Source of the DNA: Allofournierella massiliensis
Lineage (GTDB): Bacteria; Bacillota; Clostridia; Oscillospirales; Ruminococcaceae
Reading direction: 5' to 3'
Length of the DNA: 64,000 nt
Assembly (NCBI RefSeq): GCF_021531255.1
Contig: NZ_JAFBIO010000002.1
Span: 108,862 to 172,861 of the forward strand
Below are positions 46,447-54,437 of the stretch, piece by piece; the stretch's first letter is position 1, and each line of letters opens with the position of its first letter. The notes under the pieces are model-generated. The model worked only from the letters and a program-made list of their open reading frames with translations. It searched no databases and was not told the DNA's origin. Both the position numbers and the translations under genes were made by a program.

Positions 46447-46570
46447 TGGTGTTTCCTCCATAATTTTCAGGGTGGCGTTCCGGCCGGGCTGCCGGGCGGC
46501 AGCGCGCGGGAAACGATCGCAAAAATATTGTACCGCAAAACAGCGGCCTTTGCAACAAGAGCGGCAGCTT

Positions 46571-47041
46571 TCACAAAGGCAGAGGCCGGCCGTTGAGCAC
46601 GGCGCCGGCCAGCTTTTCGCCCTGGTAAGTGAGCTTGAGGGAGAAGAAGGGGACGTCCTGATCCAAAAGGGAAAGGAAAAGCTTATCGCCCTGCCAGATG
46701 GGCAGGTGGGGGATCTTTTCCTTGGGCACCCATTCCAGAACACCCTCGTCGCAGGGGCCCGGTTCGCCCTCAAAGCCGTCGGCGGTGAACAGGTGCATAT
46801 ACTCGGTGGGCCATTGGTCGGATACAAAGGTGACCAGCCCCCGGTAGGCATAGCGGGTCAGGGTGAGGCCGGTCTCCTCCTTCACCTCCCGCAGTACGCA
46901 GTCCTCCGGGCTTTCGCCCTCCTCGAATTTCCCGCCCACGCCGATCCATTTGTCATGGTTTTCATCGTTTTTCTTGGTGATCCGGTGGAGCATGAGGTAA
47001 CAGCCCTCCCGCTCGATATAGCAAAGGGTTGTGTTTTTCAT
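46571..47041 (-). CDS. NUDIX hydrolase, 8-oxo-dGTPase type
   Basis: 156 residues. The Nudix box is complete (GKFEEGESPEDCVLREVKEETGL spans it: G-x5-E-x7-RE-x2-EE-x-G). YLMLHRITKKNDENHDKWIGVGG resembles MutT-like 8-oxo-dGTP diphosphatases. Divergent from the retron promoter, 79 nt away; whether the two are functionally linked is unknown. Confidence 0.9.
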   Translation of the reverse strand: MKNTTLCYIEREGCYLMLHRITKKNDENHDKWIGVGGKFEEGESPEDCVLREVKEETGLTLTRYAYRGLVTFVSDQWPTEYMHLFTADGFEGEPGPCDEGVLEWVPKEKIPHLPIWQGDKLFLSLLDQDVPFFSLKLTYQGEKLAGAVLNGRPLPL

Positions 47042-47119
47042 GGGCAGGCCCTCCTTGGTATTTCCTTTTTCCCAGTGTACACCCCGGCCCGGGCCGGCGC
47101 AAGGCCTTTGCCCCTTTTC

Positions 47120-47148
47120 TTGACCGGCAGGGAAGCCCTTGCTATAAT
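47120..47148 (+). promoter_or_regulatory. Retron promoter
   Basis: TTGACC (47120-47125), 17-nt spacer, TATAAT (47143-47148); start expected near 47155. Confidence 0.8.
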
Positions 47149-47154
47149 GACGAT

Positions 47155-47365
47155 ATTAGCATGCGCAGAAGATCACTGTGTCAAACAGAGCAATAGTTTT
47201 GTCCCGACCCGGGCACCGGCCGCGAGTCGCGGCCGGGATATGGATCCCTGGCATATTCGCTGCGCTCAGGCGAGACCGCTTGCGGTATTCCGGCACACCC
47301 TCGGTGTGCTTAAAAATACCGCTGCGCGGCTCCCCATGCATATTGGTATTGCTCTTTTGACAGCT
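47155..47365 (+). ncRNA. Retron msr-msd RNA
   Basis: The segment between promoter and reverse transcriptase has retron architecture. The a1 arm TGTCAAA-ca-GAGCAATA (47179-47195) pairs with a2 TATTGCTC-t-TTTGACA (47347-47362), 15 bp with a small bulge. Between them lie a perfect 9-bp msr hairpin CCGGCCGCG-AGT-CGCGGCCGG (47216-47236) and a long msd hairpin 47276-47329: CCGC, GCGGTATT and GCACACC pair with GGTGTGC, AATACCGC and GCGG around a CTC loop. About 210 nt. The RT would prime from a guanosine after a1 and copy msd into multicopy single-stranded DNA. Confidence 0.85.
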
Positions 47366-47380
47366 CAAGGGGGGAGAGTT

Positions 47381-48319
47381 TTGATCGTTTATCGGGAACT
47401 CTCCTCCCTTGTTCGTGATCTGGGGGTGGAAGCCAAAACCCTGTATGCCCTCAGCAACTCCCTGGAAAAGCACTACCATCAGGTGAAAATCCCCAAGAGG
47501 GACGGCGGATACCGGCAGCTTTCGGTGCCGGATGAGCAGCTGAAAAGGGTTCAGCGGCAGATCGACCGGGTCCTGCTGGCCCGGATGCCTGTTTCGCCCT
47601 ACGCCACGGCCTACCGATGCGGCTGCGGTATAGGCCGCAACGCCCTGCCCCATCTGGGGCAGCCCGGGGTCCTCAAACTGGATATCCGGCATTTTTTTGA
47701 CAGCATTCCGTATACAGCGGTGAAAGAGCGGGCTTTCCCCGGCACTATTTATGGGGAACCGCTGAGGGTCCTGCTCACCATGCTCTGCTATTATCGGGAC
47801 TCTCTTCCCCAGGGCGCCCCCAGCTCTCCGGCCATTACCAACATCATCATGGCGAAATTTGACGCCCGGGTGGGCCAGTGGTGCGCGCAGAGGGAGATTC
47901 GCTATACCCGATATTGCGACGATATGACCTTTTCCGGCAGCTTTGATCCCCAGGAGGTGGTTGCCTTTGTGCGGCCCCTGCTCCGGGAAATGGGCTTTTT
48001 CCTCAACGAAAAAAAGACCCGGTTTCTTCCGGCGGGCCGCAGGCAGGTGGTGACCGGCATCGTGGTCAACGAAAAGCCCGGCCTGCCGGCGGAATATCTG
48101 AGGCGGCTGCGGCAGGAAGTGTATTTCTGCCAAAAATATGGCACGGCGGATCATATGGCCCGCTGTGGGATCCAGGGGCCGGCGTCAGGGTACCTGAGGC
48201 GGCTTCTGGGCAGGGTAAATTATGGGCTTCAGATTTTGCCCGGCAAGAAGGAGTTGCTGGAAGCAAGAGCCTGGCTGATGAAAGAGATGGCCCGGGAACA
48301 GGAAGGTGACCGGCCATAA
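47381..48319 (+). CDS. Retron reverse transcriptase
   Basis: 312 residues from TTG 47381, just after the a2 arm, with AAGGGGGGAG upstream; an in-frame ATG at 47336 lies inside the RNA structure and is less likely. Retron hallmarks: NALPH (the NAxxH motif), VLKLDIRHFFDSI (catalytic Asp), QGAPSSPAITNI, YTRYCDDMTFSG (YxDD), LNEKKTR and VTGIVVNE (the VTG motif). No extra effector domain is fused; length is the usual one for retron RTs. Confidence 0.93.
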   Translation: MIVYRELSSLVRDLGVEAKTLYALSNSLEKHYHQVKIPKRDGGYRQLSVPDEQLKRVQRQIDRVLLARMPVSPYATAYRCGCGIGRNALPHLGQPGVLKLDIRHFFDSIPYTAVKERAFPGTIYGEPLRVLLTMLCYYRDSLPQGAPSSPAITNIIMAKFDARVGQWCAQREIRYTRYCDDMTFSGSFDPQEVVAFVRPLLREMGFFLNEKKTRFLPAGRRQVVTGIVVNEKPGLPAEYLRRLRQEVYFCQKYGTADHMARCGIQGPASGYLRRLLGRVNYGLQILPGKKELLEARAWLMKEMAREQEGDRP

Positions 48320-48359
48320 GGGACAGGCCGGACCCAAAAATCAAAAGAAAACAAGCAAA

Positions 48360-48387
48360 AGCCCGGCCGGATGGCCGGGCTTTTTTC
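48360..48387 (+). terminator. Retron terminator
   Basis: AGCCCGGCC-GGAT-GGCCGGGCT followed by TTTTT. Confidence 0.85.
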
Positions 48388-48599
48388 ATAAGTTCCGGGA
48401 GAGCATTCCCGGCAGGGGAGGCTGCCGGGCCACACCGGCAGGGCCTGCCGGATGAGAGAAAAAAGAAAACCGGTGAAGAAAATACGAAAAAAGTGTAAAA
48501 AGTTTTTTCTTTCAGGACGAAAAGAACCAAAATGAGTATAATTTTTTCAGAAACCGCATATATGGGCATTTGAGAAACTTGAGATGGGGGGAGATATCC

Positions 48600-49157
48600 A
48601 TGACCGAACTGCAGGAATTTGTGGCACTGCTGAGCGGGGAATTTGACAACAGCCGCCAGCTGCGGGAACTGGAAGAGGAGGGCATTTCCGATTTCCCGGC
48701 GGCTCAGCGCACCGGGACGGTCTGCAATGGAAAAATCCAAGGGCTGCCGGAAGGCTTTGGCGGGATCTTTCTTTTGGAGGAAAGCCGCTACACCACCGGC
48801 GGTTATACCCGGGCAAGCGCCCATCTGTTCCTGTTTACCCAGGAAGGGGAGAGCATCCGCCTTACCTCCTATGAACTGCCCCGGGGCAGCGACAAAAGCA
48901 GCTTCAGCTATGCCAATATTGGTCCGGTGCAGTACCAGGAGCTGAAAACCTCGGAAAAATTCACCCCGGCGTACTATACCCGGCGGGGCCAGGTGTGGGA
49001 GGGCGGCAGCGTGAGCATGTTCTCTCCGGTGCTGAAATTCACCCTGGCCCAGCGCATTGGCCCCGAAGGGCTGGAGGTGAGTGAGACCATGGAGATGAAC
49101 GGCCGGCGTACCTTTGGGTGGGATCGGCCCATCCTGTACCGGCGCAGAGAAAAATAA
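48600..49157 (+). CDS. Unknown protein, faint CpeT-like pattern
   Basis: 185 residues from ATG 48600 (GGGGGGAG 6 nt upstream). No membrane span or signal. LLSGEFDNSRQ, GGIFLLEESRYT and RLTSYELPRG recall the CpcT/CpeT fold of phycobilin lyases by eye, but the organism has no sign of phycobilins, so any resemblance would be structural. A TATAAT at 48537-48542 gives it its own transcript, separate from the retron by a terminator. It is the only plus-strand gene close enough to be considered a retron accessory gene. Confidence 0.55.
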   Translation: MTELQEFVALLSGEFDNSRQLRELEEEGISDFPAAQRTGTVCNGKIQGLPEGFGGIFLLEESRYTTGGYTRASAHLFLFTQEGESIRLTSYELPRGSDKSSFSYANIGPVQYQELKTSEKFTPAYYTRRGQVWEGGSVSMFSPVLKFTLAQRIGPEGLEVSETMEMNGRRTFGWDRPILYRRREK

Positions 49158-49170
49158 GCAGTTTGCCGCA

Positions 49171-49206
49171 AAAGGACCCCGATTTTTGAATCGGGGCCCT
49201 TTTTGT
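49171..49206 (+). terminator. Terminator
   Basis: AAGGACCCCGAT / ATCGGGGCCCTTTTT stem. Confidence 0.8.
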
Positions 49207-49239
49207 TTTAAGGGAAAGATCGGCAGTTCGGGAAAAACT

Positions 49240-50156
49240 TTATTCCGGGAAAGGGATAAGGGCAAGCTGGCTGCGGATGCGGGCCTTTACCTGTTCCACC
49301 GGTTCCTCCGATTCCAGCAGTTTCAGCACCGGCCCGAAAGAAAGGACCCGGATCAAAAGCTCGCTCTCATCCTGCTTATCATACCAGAGCCGAAGCTGGT
49401 ACAGGTGGTCCTCCAGCTTTCGGGTCTCCTTTTCAAAATGGGAAAATGCAGCAGGATCCGTTCCAGCCCGTTGCGCTCATCCCGCAGCAGCAGGGTCATC
49501 CGGGCCAGGGGCGGTTCGGCAGAGGGGGAAGCGGGGGATTCGGCCGGCTCCAGCAGCCGGCAGGAGCATACCCCGGCCATGTTGACGGTGCCGAACCGGG
49601 CGTTCCCCCGGGAAAGCAGGCGGAATTTATCATCCTTGGAGGAATATTCCAGCCGATAGGGCGGGCGGTTGAAGGTGTGCCTGGCGCCGCCCTGGCTCAC
49701 AAAGCAGACCTGCAGCCGGCGTTTTTCCCGGATGGCCTGGCAGGCCGTGCGAAAGCATTGGATGTATCGGAGGTCCTGGTAAGGCTCGCCGTCGGCGTGC
49801 CGGTCAAACCATACGAAAAGGTCCGGACCAAACAGGGGCTCCACATCTTCCAGCCCGGCGGCGGAAGGGGCAAACAGAGAAATGCGGGGGTCTGCCAGAA
49901 GGGCCTTCATCCACCGCTTTTGCAGCAGGGTAAGGGGCATGGTGGGCCGATGCTGCAACACCGGGCGAAGCCCGCCTTCCAGCAGGGGCCAACTGCCGCT
50001 GCGCAGGGCCGCGGGAATGGAAAGGGTACTTTCGGCAAAGGCTTCTTTCTGTACCAGGCGGGTGATTTTGGCGGGGGTCAGGCTGCCGTCGCCGGCCTCG
50101 GCCAGGATGGCGGCCACCATCCGGAAGTAGCTGCCGTAGATTTCACTGAACAGCAT
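49240..50156 (-). pseudogene. WYL-domain regulator, frameshifted
   Basis: The intact part runs from ATG 50156 (MLFSEIYGSYFRMVAAILAEA) to about 49440 and carries the C-terminal part of a WYL protein (RLEYSSKDDKFRLLSRG). At ERILLHF the frame then changes to nonsense and stops at 49353. In the -1 frame the natural ending continues (HFEKETRKLEDHLYQLRLW ... VRIRSQ-like ARIRSQLALIPFPE) to a TAA at 49240-49242. A single base seems lost in the A-run near 49434-49437. Overlaps the upstream WYL gene by 14 nt. Confidence 0.75.
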
Positions 50157-51231
50157 CCGCATCACCCCCATACAAGGCCTGCATCCGGGCAAGGTCCTGC
50201 CGGAACATTTCCACCACTGCCGGGTCGCTGCATTTCAGCTGGACGATCCGCCCGATAAAGGTGCGCAGCCAGGGCAGCAGTTCCACCGCGTCGCAGACTT
50301 CCGCGGTGAACCGGCAGGTCTGGGAGTCCAGAATCTCCATCTGCCCGCAGCGTTTTTCCCGCAAAAGCCGCTGGGGGATGAACTCTTCCTCCGGCCGGTG
50401 GCGAAGGGTCAGCTCAATGCGGTCCAGGTGCCCGTCCGAATGTGAGGAAACACCCCAGATATGTTCTTTTTGAGCCTGATATTCTTCCAGATATTGCTCA
50501 AAGTTTTCTTCTGTTTTCCCGGTATGGATCTGCAGAATGGCGTCCACCCGCAAAAAGAGGAGGCGCCCGCTTTTGGAATGCCGGCCCAAAAGGTATTGGC
50601 GGCCGGTCTGGGTACTGATATAGATTTTTAAAGGGCATACCGTCCGCCGGTAATCCCGCCCGCCCCGCAGATGCCGGAGGGTCAGCTCCACCGTCCGATG
50701 TTCGCTGACGGCCAGAGCCAGGTCGCACAGGATATCGCTGTCCAGCGCATGGAGGATGTAGTGGTGCTTGAATCGGAAAAGATCCGGCTGCTGCCCCAAT
50801 CTGTCCAGCAGAAAGGAGCCAATCACCCCCAGCGGATTTTCCTCGGAAAAGAAGGCCAGGGCCTCGGCCCAGGCGGCAAGGTCCGGGGCCGGGGAATCGC
50901 TGCGGAAAAAGAGGGTGGCGCACCCCTCCTTTTTCTGGCCCAGCAGGCCCAGGGCAGCGTATTCCTGCAGCTTCTTGCGCACGGTAGATTCATCCAGCGC
51001 AAAAGAGCCGTCAAAGCGGGAAAGGTAATCCCGGTGAATTCTGTCGGTAATCTGGCCAGCCGAGAGAGCCTGCCCGTCGGCTAGAATATCCAGGATATAA
51101 AAGTGCAGGGTGATATCCTTGCAGGTAAAACTTTTGGCCTTGAGGGCTTTATAAAGGGGATTGCGGGGAATATGGCGGCTGTCTACCGAGAGAAAGACGT
51201 TTTTTCCGCTGGCGTCCTGCCGGAAGGACAT
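50143..51231 (-). CDS. WYL-domain regulator, probably lacking its normal 5' end
   Basis: 362 residues from ATG 51231. Contains a winged-helix segment (GQITDRIHRDYLSRFDGSFALDESTVRKKL) and a WYL domain (YRRTVCPLKIYISTQTGRQYLLGRHSKSGRLLFLRVDAI). Upstream of the ATG the frame still reads YDNERRRVESWLGDYM, which family members have within the protein, but before that the sequence becomes the leader of the divergent LysR gene. About 45 N-terminal residues therefore seem replaced, probably by recombination near 51285. Confidence 0.7.
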   Translation of the reverse strand: MSFRQDASGKNVFLSVDSRHIPRNPLYKALKAKSFTCKDITLHFYILDILADGQALSAGQITDRIHRDYLSRFDGSFALDESTVRKKLQEYAALGLLGQKKEGCATLFFRSDSPAPDLAAWAEALAFFSEENPLGVIGSFLLDRLGQQPDLFRFKHHYILHALDSDILCDLALAVSEHRTVELTLRHLRGGRDYRRTVCPLKIYISTQTGRQYLLGRHSKSGRLLFLRVDAILQIHTGKTEENFEQYLEEYQAQKEHIWGVSSHSDGHLDRIELTLRHRPEEEFIPQRLLREKRCGQMEILDSQTCRFTAEVCDAVELLPWLRTFIGRIVQLKCSDPAVVEMFRQDLARMQALYGGDADAVQ

Positions 51232-51340
51232 ATAGTCCCCCAGCCAGCTTTCGACCCGCCGCCGCTCATTGTCATATAATGAAGCTAAAGCAAGCCTAAT
51301 AACATCTGTGCAATTTTTTAGTTTTTTAGGAGGAAAGTTT

Positions 51341-52240
51341 GTGAACCTGAAGCGGGCGCAATATATGAAAACCATCGCGGAATGCGGCAGCATCACGGCA
51401 GCGGCCAAAAAACTGTTCATCAGCCAGCCTTCCCTGAGCCAGATGTTGCGGCAATTGGAAAAAGAGATCGGCACGCCTATTTTTGACCGCAGCATTTCCC
51501 CCCTGCGCCTTACCTGAGCCGGAGAGAAATACCTCAATGCGGTGGACCGGATCCTGGCCGTCAACAGCGAATTGGAAAGCCAGCTCCGGGAGATCCGGGA
51601 AGAACATTCCGGCCGGCTGCGCCTTGGCATCAGCGTTACCCGGGCCCTGCAGGTCATGCCCCGGGTGCTGCCGGTTTTTACCGCCAAATACCCCGAGGTG
51701 ACCCTGGAACTCACCGAAAGCGGTTCGGCCACCCTGGAGGAACTGCTGCAGAACGGCAGCATCGACCTGGCCTTGGCGGCGCTGGAATCCACCAGTACCA
51801 GCCTGGCCTATGAGCTGATCGAAAAAGAGGCCATCGGGATCCTGGCCGGCAAGGATTCCAACACCGCCAAGAGATTTGCGCCCGGCACCCAGCTCTCCCT
51901 GGAACAGATCCAGGGCGACAGCTTTGTCTATCTGGCCAAGGGGCATTCCTCCCGGATCATTCAGGATAAGCTCTTCCGCCGCTATGGGTATGCGCCCCCG
52001 GTTTTGTTGGAAACCGATTCCCTGGAGGTGGGCCGGCGGGTGGCCATAGAGGCGGGCGCCTGTATGATCCTGTCCAATGTTTATGCGGATGATTATGTGC
52101 ACCAGCGCCAGGCCAAGTTCTTCCCCCTGAAGGATTTTGAAAACAACCGGCATTTTTATGCCTGCTATCGCAAGGATGAGTTCATCCCCCGGTATACCCG
52201 GGATTTTATCCAGATCACCACCGAGGCCCTGGCCCGGTAA
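51341..52240 (+). pseudogene. LysR-family regulator with in-frame TGA
   Basis: GTG 51341 with AGGAGG 7 nt upstream starts a 299-codon frame. The winged helix (CGSITAAAKKLFISQPSLSQMLRQLEKEIG) is followed by SPLRLT, then TGA at 51515-51517, then AGEKYLNAVDRIL and a complete effector domain in the same frame. The TGA occupies the variable position of the LT-x-AGE motif. TGA ends many other genes here, so this is a nonsense mutation, unless read through. Divergent from the truncated WYL gene. Confidence 0.8.
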
Positions 52241-52313
52241 AAAGAGCGGGGCATGGCCTGATACACCGGGCGGCCAGCTGGGCCAGCATGGTTCCCGGCA
52301 GCAGATCAAACAT

Positions 52314-52354
52314 AAAAACTCCCCCGGGGCCTTGCCGGCCCCGGGGGAGTTTTG
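52314..52354 (+). terminator. Terminator after LysR pseudogene
   Basis: AAAACTCCCCCGGGGCC / GGCCCCGGGGGAGTTTT perfect arms. Confidence 0.85.
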
Positions 52355-52425
52355 ACTGTTCAAAAGGTGGAATATGCAGATTGGGAAAAGTGGAATTTTT
52401 ACATTTTACCGCATAGAAACAAAAA

Positions 52426-52455
52426 TAAAAGCCCAGCCGAAAAGCTGGGCTTTTA
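52426..52455 (-). terminator. Terminator of tRNA-Thr
   Basis: AAAAGCCCAGC / GCTGGGCTTTT arms immediately downstream of the tRNA on the minus strand. Confidence 0.8.
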
Positions 52456-52459
52456 TTTT

Positions 52460-52534
52460 GGAGCTACTGGCCGGATTCGAACCGGCGACCTGCTCATTAC
52501 GAGTGAGCTGCTCTACCGACTGAGCCACAGTAGC
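52460..52534 (-). tRNA. tRNA-Thr (anticodon CGT)
   Basis: Acceptor GCTACTG/CAGTAGC, anticodon stem GCTCA/TGAGC with loop CTCGTAA giving CGT, T-arm CCGGTTCGAATCCGG, encoded CCA. Confidence 0.94.
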
Positions 52535-52669
52535 AGGGAAAACGAAATCGTTTGCAGGCAGGGAAACCCGCCGGCAAACCCAAGGCAAAACCGCCTCAGA
52601 TACCCTAACATTATATCAAAAAATCCGCCGCTGTCAAGCCAAACCCGCAAAAGGGCAGGGCAAAAAAGC

Positions 52670-52894
52670 TCAGTCCAGAGAGAAATCCTCAGGGGAAAAG
52701 CTGGGCAGCTTGGGCTGGCGGCGGGGCACCCTCAAAAGGGGGTCATACTGAAATTTGCGGCAGTGGTAAAAAGGGGAAACCACCCCGCATTTTTCGCAGA
52801 GGATCATGCGGGGGTCGCTGGCCTGACGGCCAAAACTGCAATATTCGCAGGCAGGGGAAATGGTAGCGCCGTAGATGGGGGCTTTGCGGAACAT
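52670..52894 (-). CDS. Small zinc-ribbon-like protein, unknown function
   Basis: 74 residues from ATG 52894. Two cysteine pairs, CEYC and CEKC, suggest a zinc ribbon; the tail is basic and proline-rich (LLRVPRRQPKLP). No further domain. GAGG upstream of the start is a weak ribosome site. Possibly lineage-specific. Confidence 0.55.
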   Translation of the reverse strand: MFRKAPIYGATISPACEYCSFGRQASDPRMILCEKCGVVSPFYHCRKFQYDPLLRVPRRQPKLPSFSPEDFSLD

Positions 52895-53015
52895 GGCTTG
52901 CACCTCAAAGGGGCGGGGCGGCCCCGCCCGAACCGAATAAAAATACTTCTGTTTTTATTATAGGCCTGCGGGCCAAAAAGTAAAGCAGGGAGGGGGCCAA
53001 AAGAAAGGGGACGAT

Positions 53016-54080
53016 TCAGGAGGAGCGGGAGGATTTTTCCAGCCGGAACAGCACCAGGCAGCAAAGGGCAAACAGCAGCAGGGCGGCATCCGGCTCCATG
53101 CGATGGTAGGTAATGAGCCGGGGCGCCAGGCTGGAATAGGCGGGCGCTTCCTGGGGCAGAAGGGGCAGGCAGAGCCGGAGAAAGAAAAGGGAAAGGGCCA
53201 GGTGCAGGGCCCGCCCCCAGTATACCGGCCGGCGGGAAAGGCCGGCCGGCAGCAGCGCATCTACCTGGCAGAAGGCGCAGAGCCCCAGCAGGCTCAGGGC
53301 GGCCCGGCAGCCATAAAAGGGGAATACCCCCGGCAGGGCCAGGCTGGCCTCGCAGCCTCCGGTCATTTCCAGCACCCCGCCCACCAGGGCACGGGCCAGG
53401 GGGCTAGCGGGCAAAAGGCTGCCCAGCACCTGGGCAAGAAAGGAGAAAAAGATCACAAAACCGCAGATCTGCACCATGGCAAGGGCGGCGGAAGAAACGG
53501 CCTGGGTGGGCCCCGGGGCGCTGGCCTGGCCCTGTTTTGGCCGGGCAGCAAGGAGAGGGCTTTCCCGCAGGGGGCAGAAAAGGGGCGCGGCTAGGCAGCA
53601 GACAAGGCCGGCGGCCAGCCCGCAGCCCAGCAGCAGAGCCCCGGCCCCCGGCCCCAGGGCTGCCCCGGCCACATTGCAGATAAAAGCGGGGCTTGCGTAA
53701 ATGCCCCCAAAGCAGAGCAGCCAGGCCTGGCGGCGGCTCAGCCTGCCCTCCTGCCAGGCCTGACCGATGCAGTGGGCCGCCGAGGCAAAGCCGCCCAGGG
53801 CACAGAGCAGCAGCAGGGTGCAGAAGTCGGCGCTTTTCTGCCCCATCAGCCGGCCCAGGGGCCGCAGGGGGAGGCTGAGCAGGGCCGAAGCCCGGGGCGC
53901 TGCCAGCAGCAGGGAGGTGATCACCATATAGGGAAAAAGCGCCGGGATGACGCTTTGGCCGCAGAGCTCAAGGCCCCGGGCCACCCCGGCAGAGGCCTCG
54001 CCCGGGCAGAGAAAGAAGAGCAGCCCCGCCCCCAAAGCAAGGAAGGGCCAAAACCAGGTACGGACAAATGAGGGAATCAT
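53016..54080 (-). CDS. YlbJ-like sporulation membrane protein
   Basis: 354 residues from ATG 54080. Eight to ten spans with two nucleoside-recognition (Gate) type segments (CGQSVIPALFPYMVITSLLL and ALGGFASAAHCIGQAW). This pattern fits YlbJ, a spore-cortex related membrane protein of Bacillus. It diverges from yqfC-yqfD, another sporulation pair, which supports the call. A role outside sporulation cannot be excluded. Confidence 0.7.
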   Translation of the reverse strand: MIPSFVRTWFWPFLALGAGLLFFLCPGEASAGVARGLELCGQSVIPALFPYMVITSLLLAAPRASALLSLPLRPLGRLMGQKSADFCTLLLLCALGGFASAAHCIGQAWQEGRLSRRQAWLLCFGGIYASPAFICNVAGAALGPGAGALLLGCGLAAGLVCCLAAPLFCPLRESPLLAARPKQGQASAPGPTQAVSSAALAMVQICGFVIFFSFLAQVLGSLLPASPLARALVGGVLEMTGGCEASLALPGVFPFYGCRAALSLLGLCAFCQVDALLPAGLSRRPVYWGRALHLALSLFFLRLCLPLLPQEAPAYSSLAPRLITYHRMEPDAALLLFALCCLVLFRLEKSSRSS

Positions 54081-54140
54081 AAGCACTCCCAACCTCCTAA
54101 TATATATAGGGTAATGCGCGGCGAAAGGAGCAAGTCTGCC

Positions 54141-54437
54141 ATGAAAAAGAAAACACAAGGCCCGCCGCTGCTGGAAACCATCAAAAGCTGGTTTGCGCAG
54201 CCCGCCGCCGATTTTTACCGCCGCCCCACGGTGTACATCTGCGGCGGCCAGACGGAACTGCAGGGCTGCCGCGCCGTGCTGGAACTGGAAGAGAACCGGA
54301 TCCTGGTGGATATGGGCCGGCGGCGTCTGGCCCTGTACGGGGATGGCCTGGTGCTGTCCAGCCTGAACGGCAGGGTGCTTCTGGTGCGGGGCACCCTGCT
54401 GAAGGCGGAATTCTTGTCGGGGGAGGGAACCAGATGA
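54141..54437 (+). CDS. yqfC: YqfC/YabP-family sporulation protein
   Basis: 98 residues; AAAGGAG upstream. The C-terminal half (VLELEENRILVDMGRRRLALYGDGLVLSSLNGRVLLVRG) matches the YabP/YqfC fold. Its stop overlaps the yqfD ATG (ATGA), as in Bacillus and Clostridia, where both belong to the mother-cell sigma-E regulon. Confidence 0.85.
   Translation: MKKKTQGPPLLETIKSWFAQPAADFYRRPTVYICGGQTELQGCRAVLELEENRILVDMGRRRLALYGDGLVLSSLNGRVLLVRGTLLKAEFLSGEGTR

Noticed and set aside
47210..47340. CRISPR array or transposon end suggested by clustered inverted repeats
   Set aside because: The repeats are unique hairpins of one RNA with matching outer arms, explained by the retron; no spaced direct repeats occur in the window.
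46340..47380. Long open frame upstream of the reverse transcriptase in the same frame
   Set aside because: It runs antisense through the bactofilin/NUDIX region, through the promoter and the msr-msd RNA; GC-rich codon bias keeps it open. The RT starts at 47381.
51515..51517. Selenocysteine codon in the LysR gene
   Set aside because: No plausible reason for Sec in that position and no obvious SECIS hairpin; a nonsense mutation is simpler.
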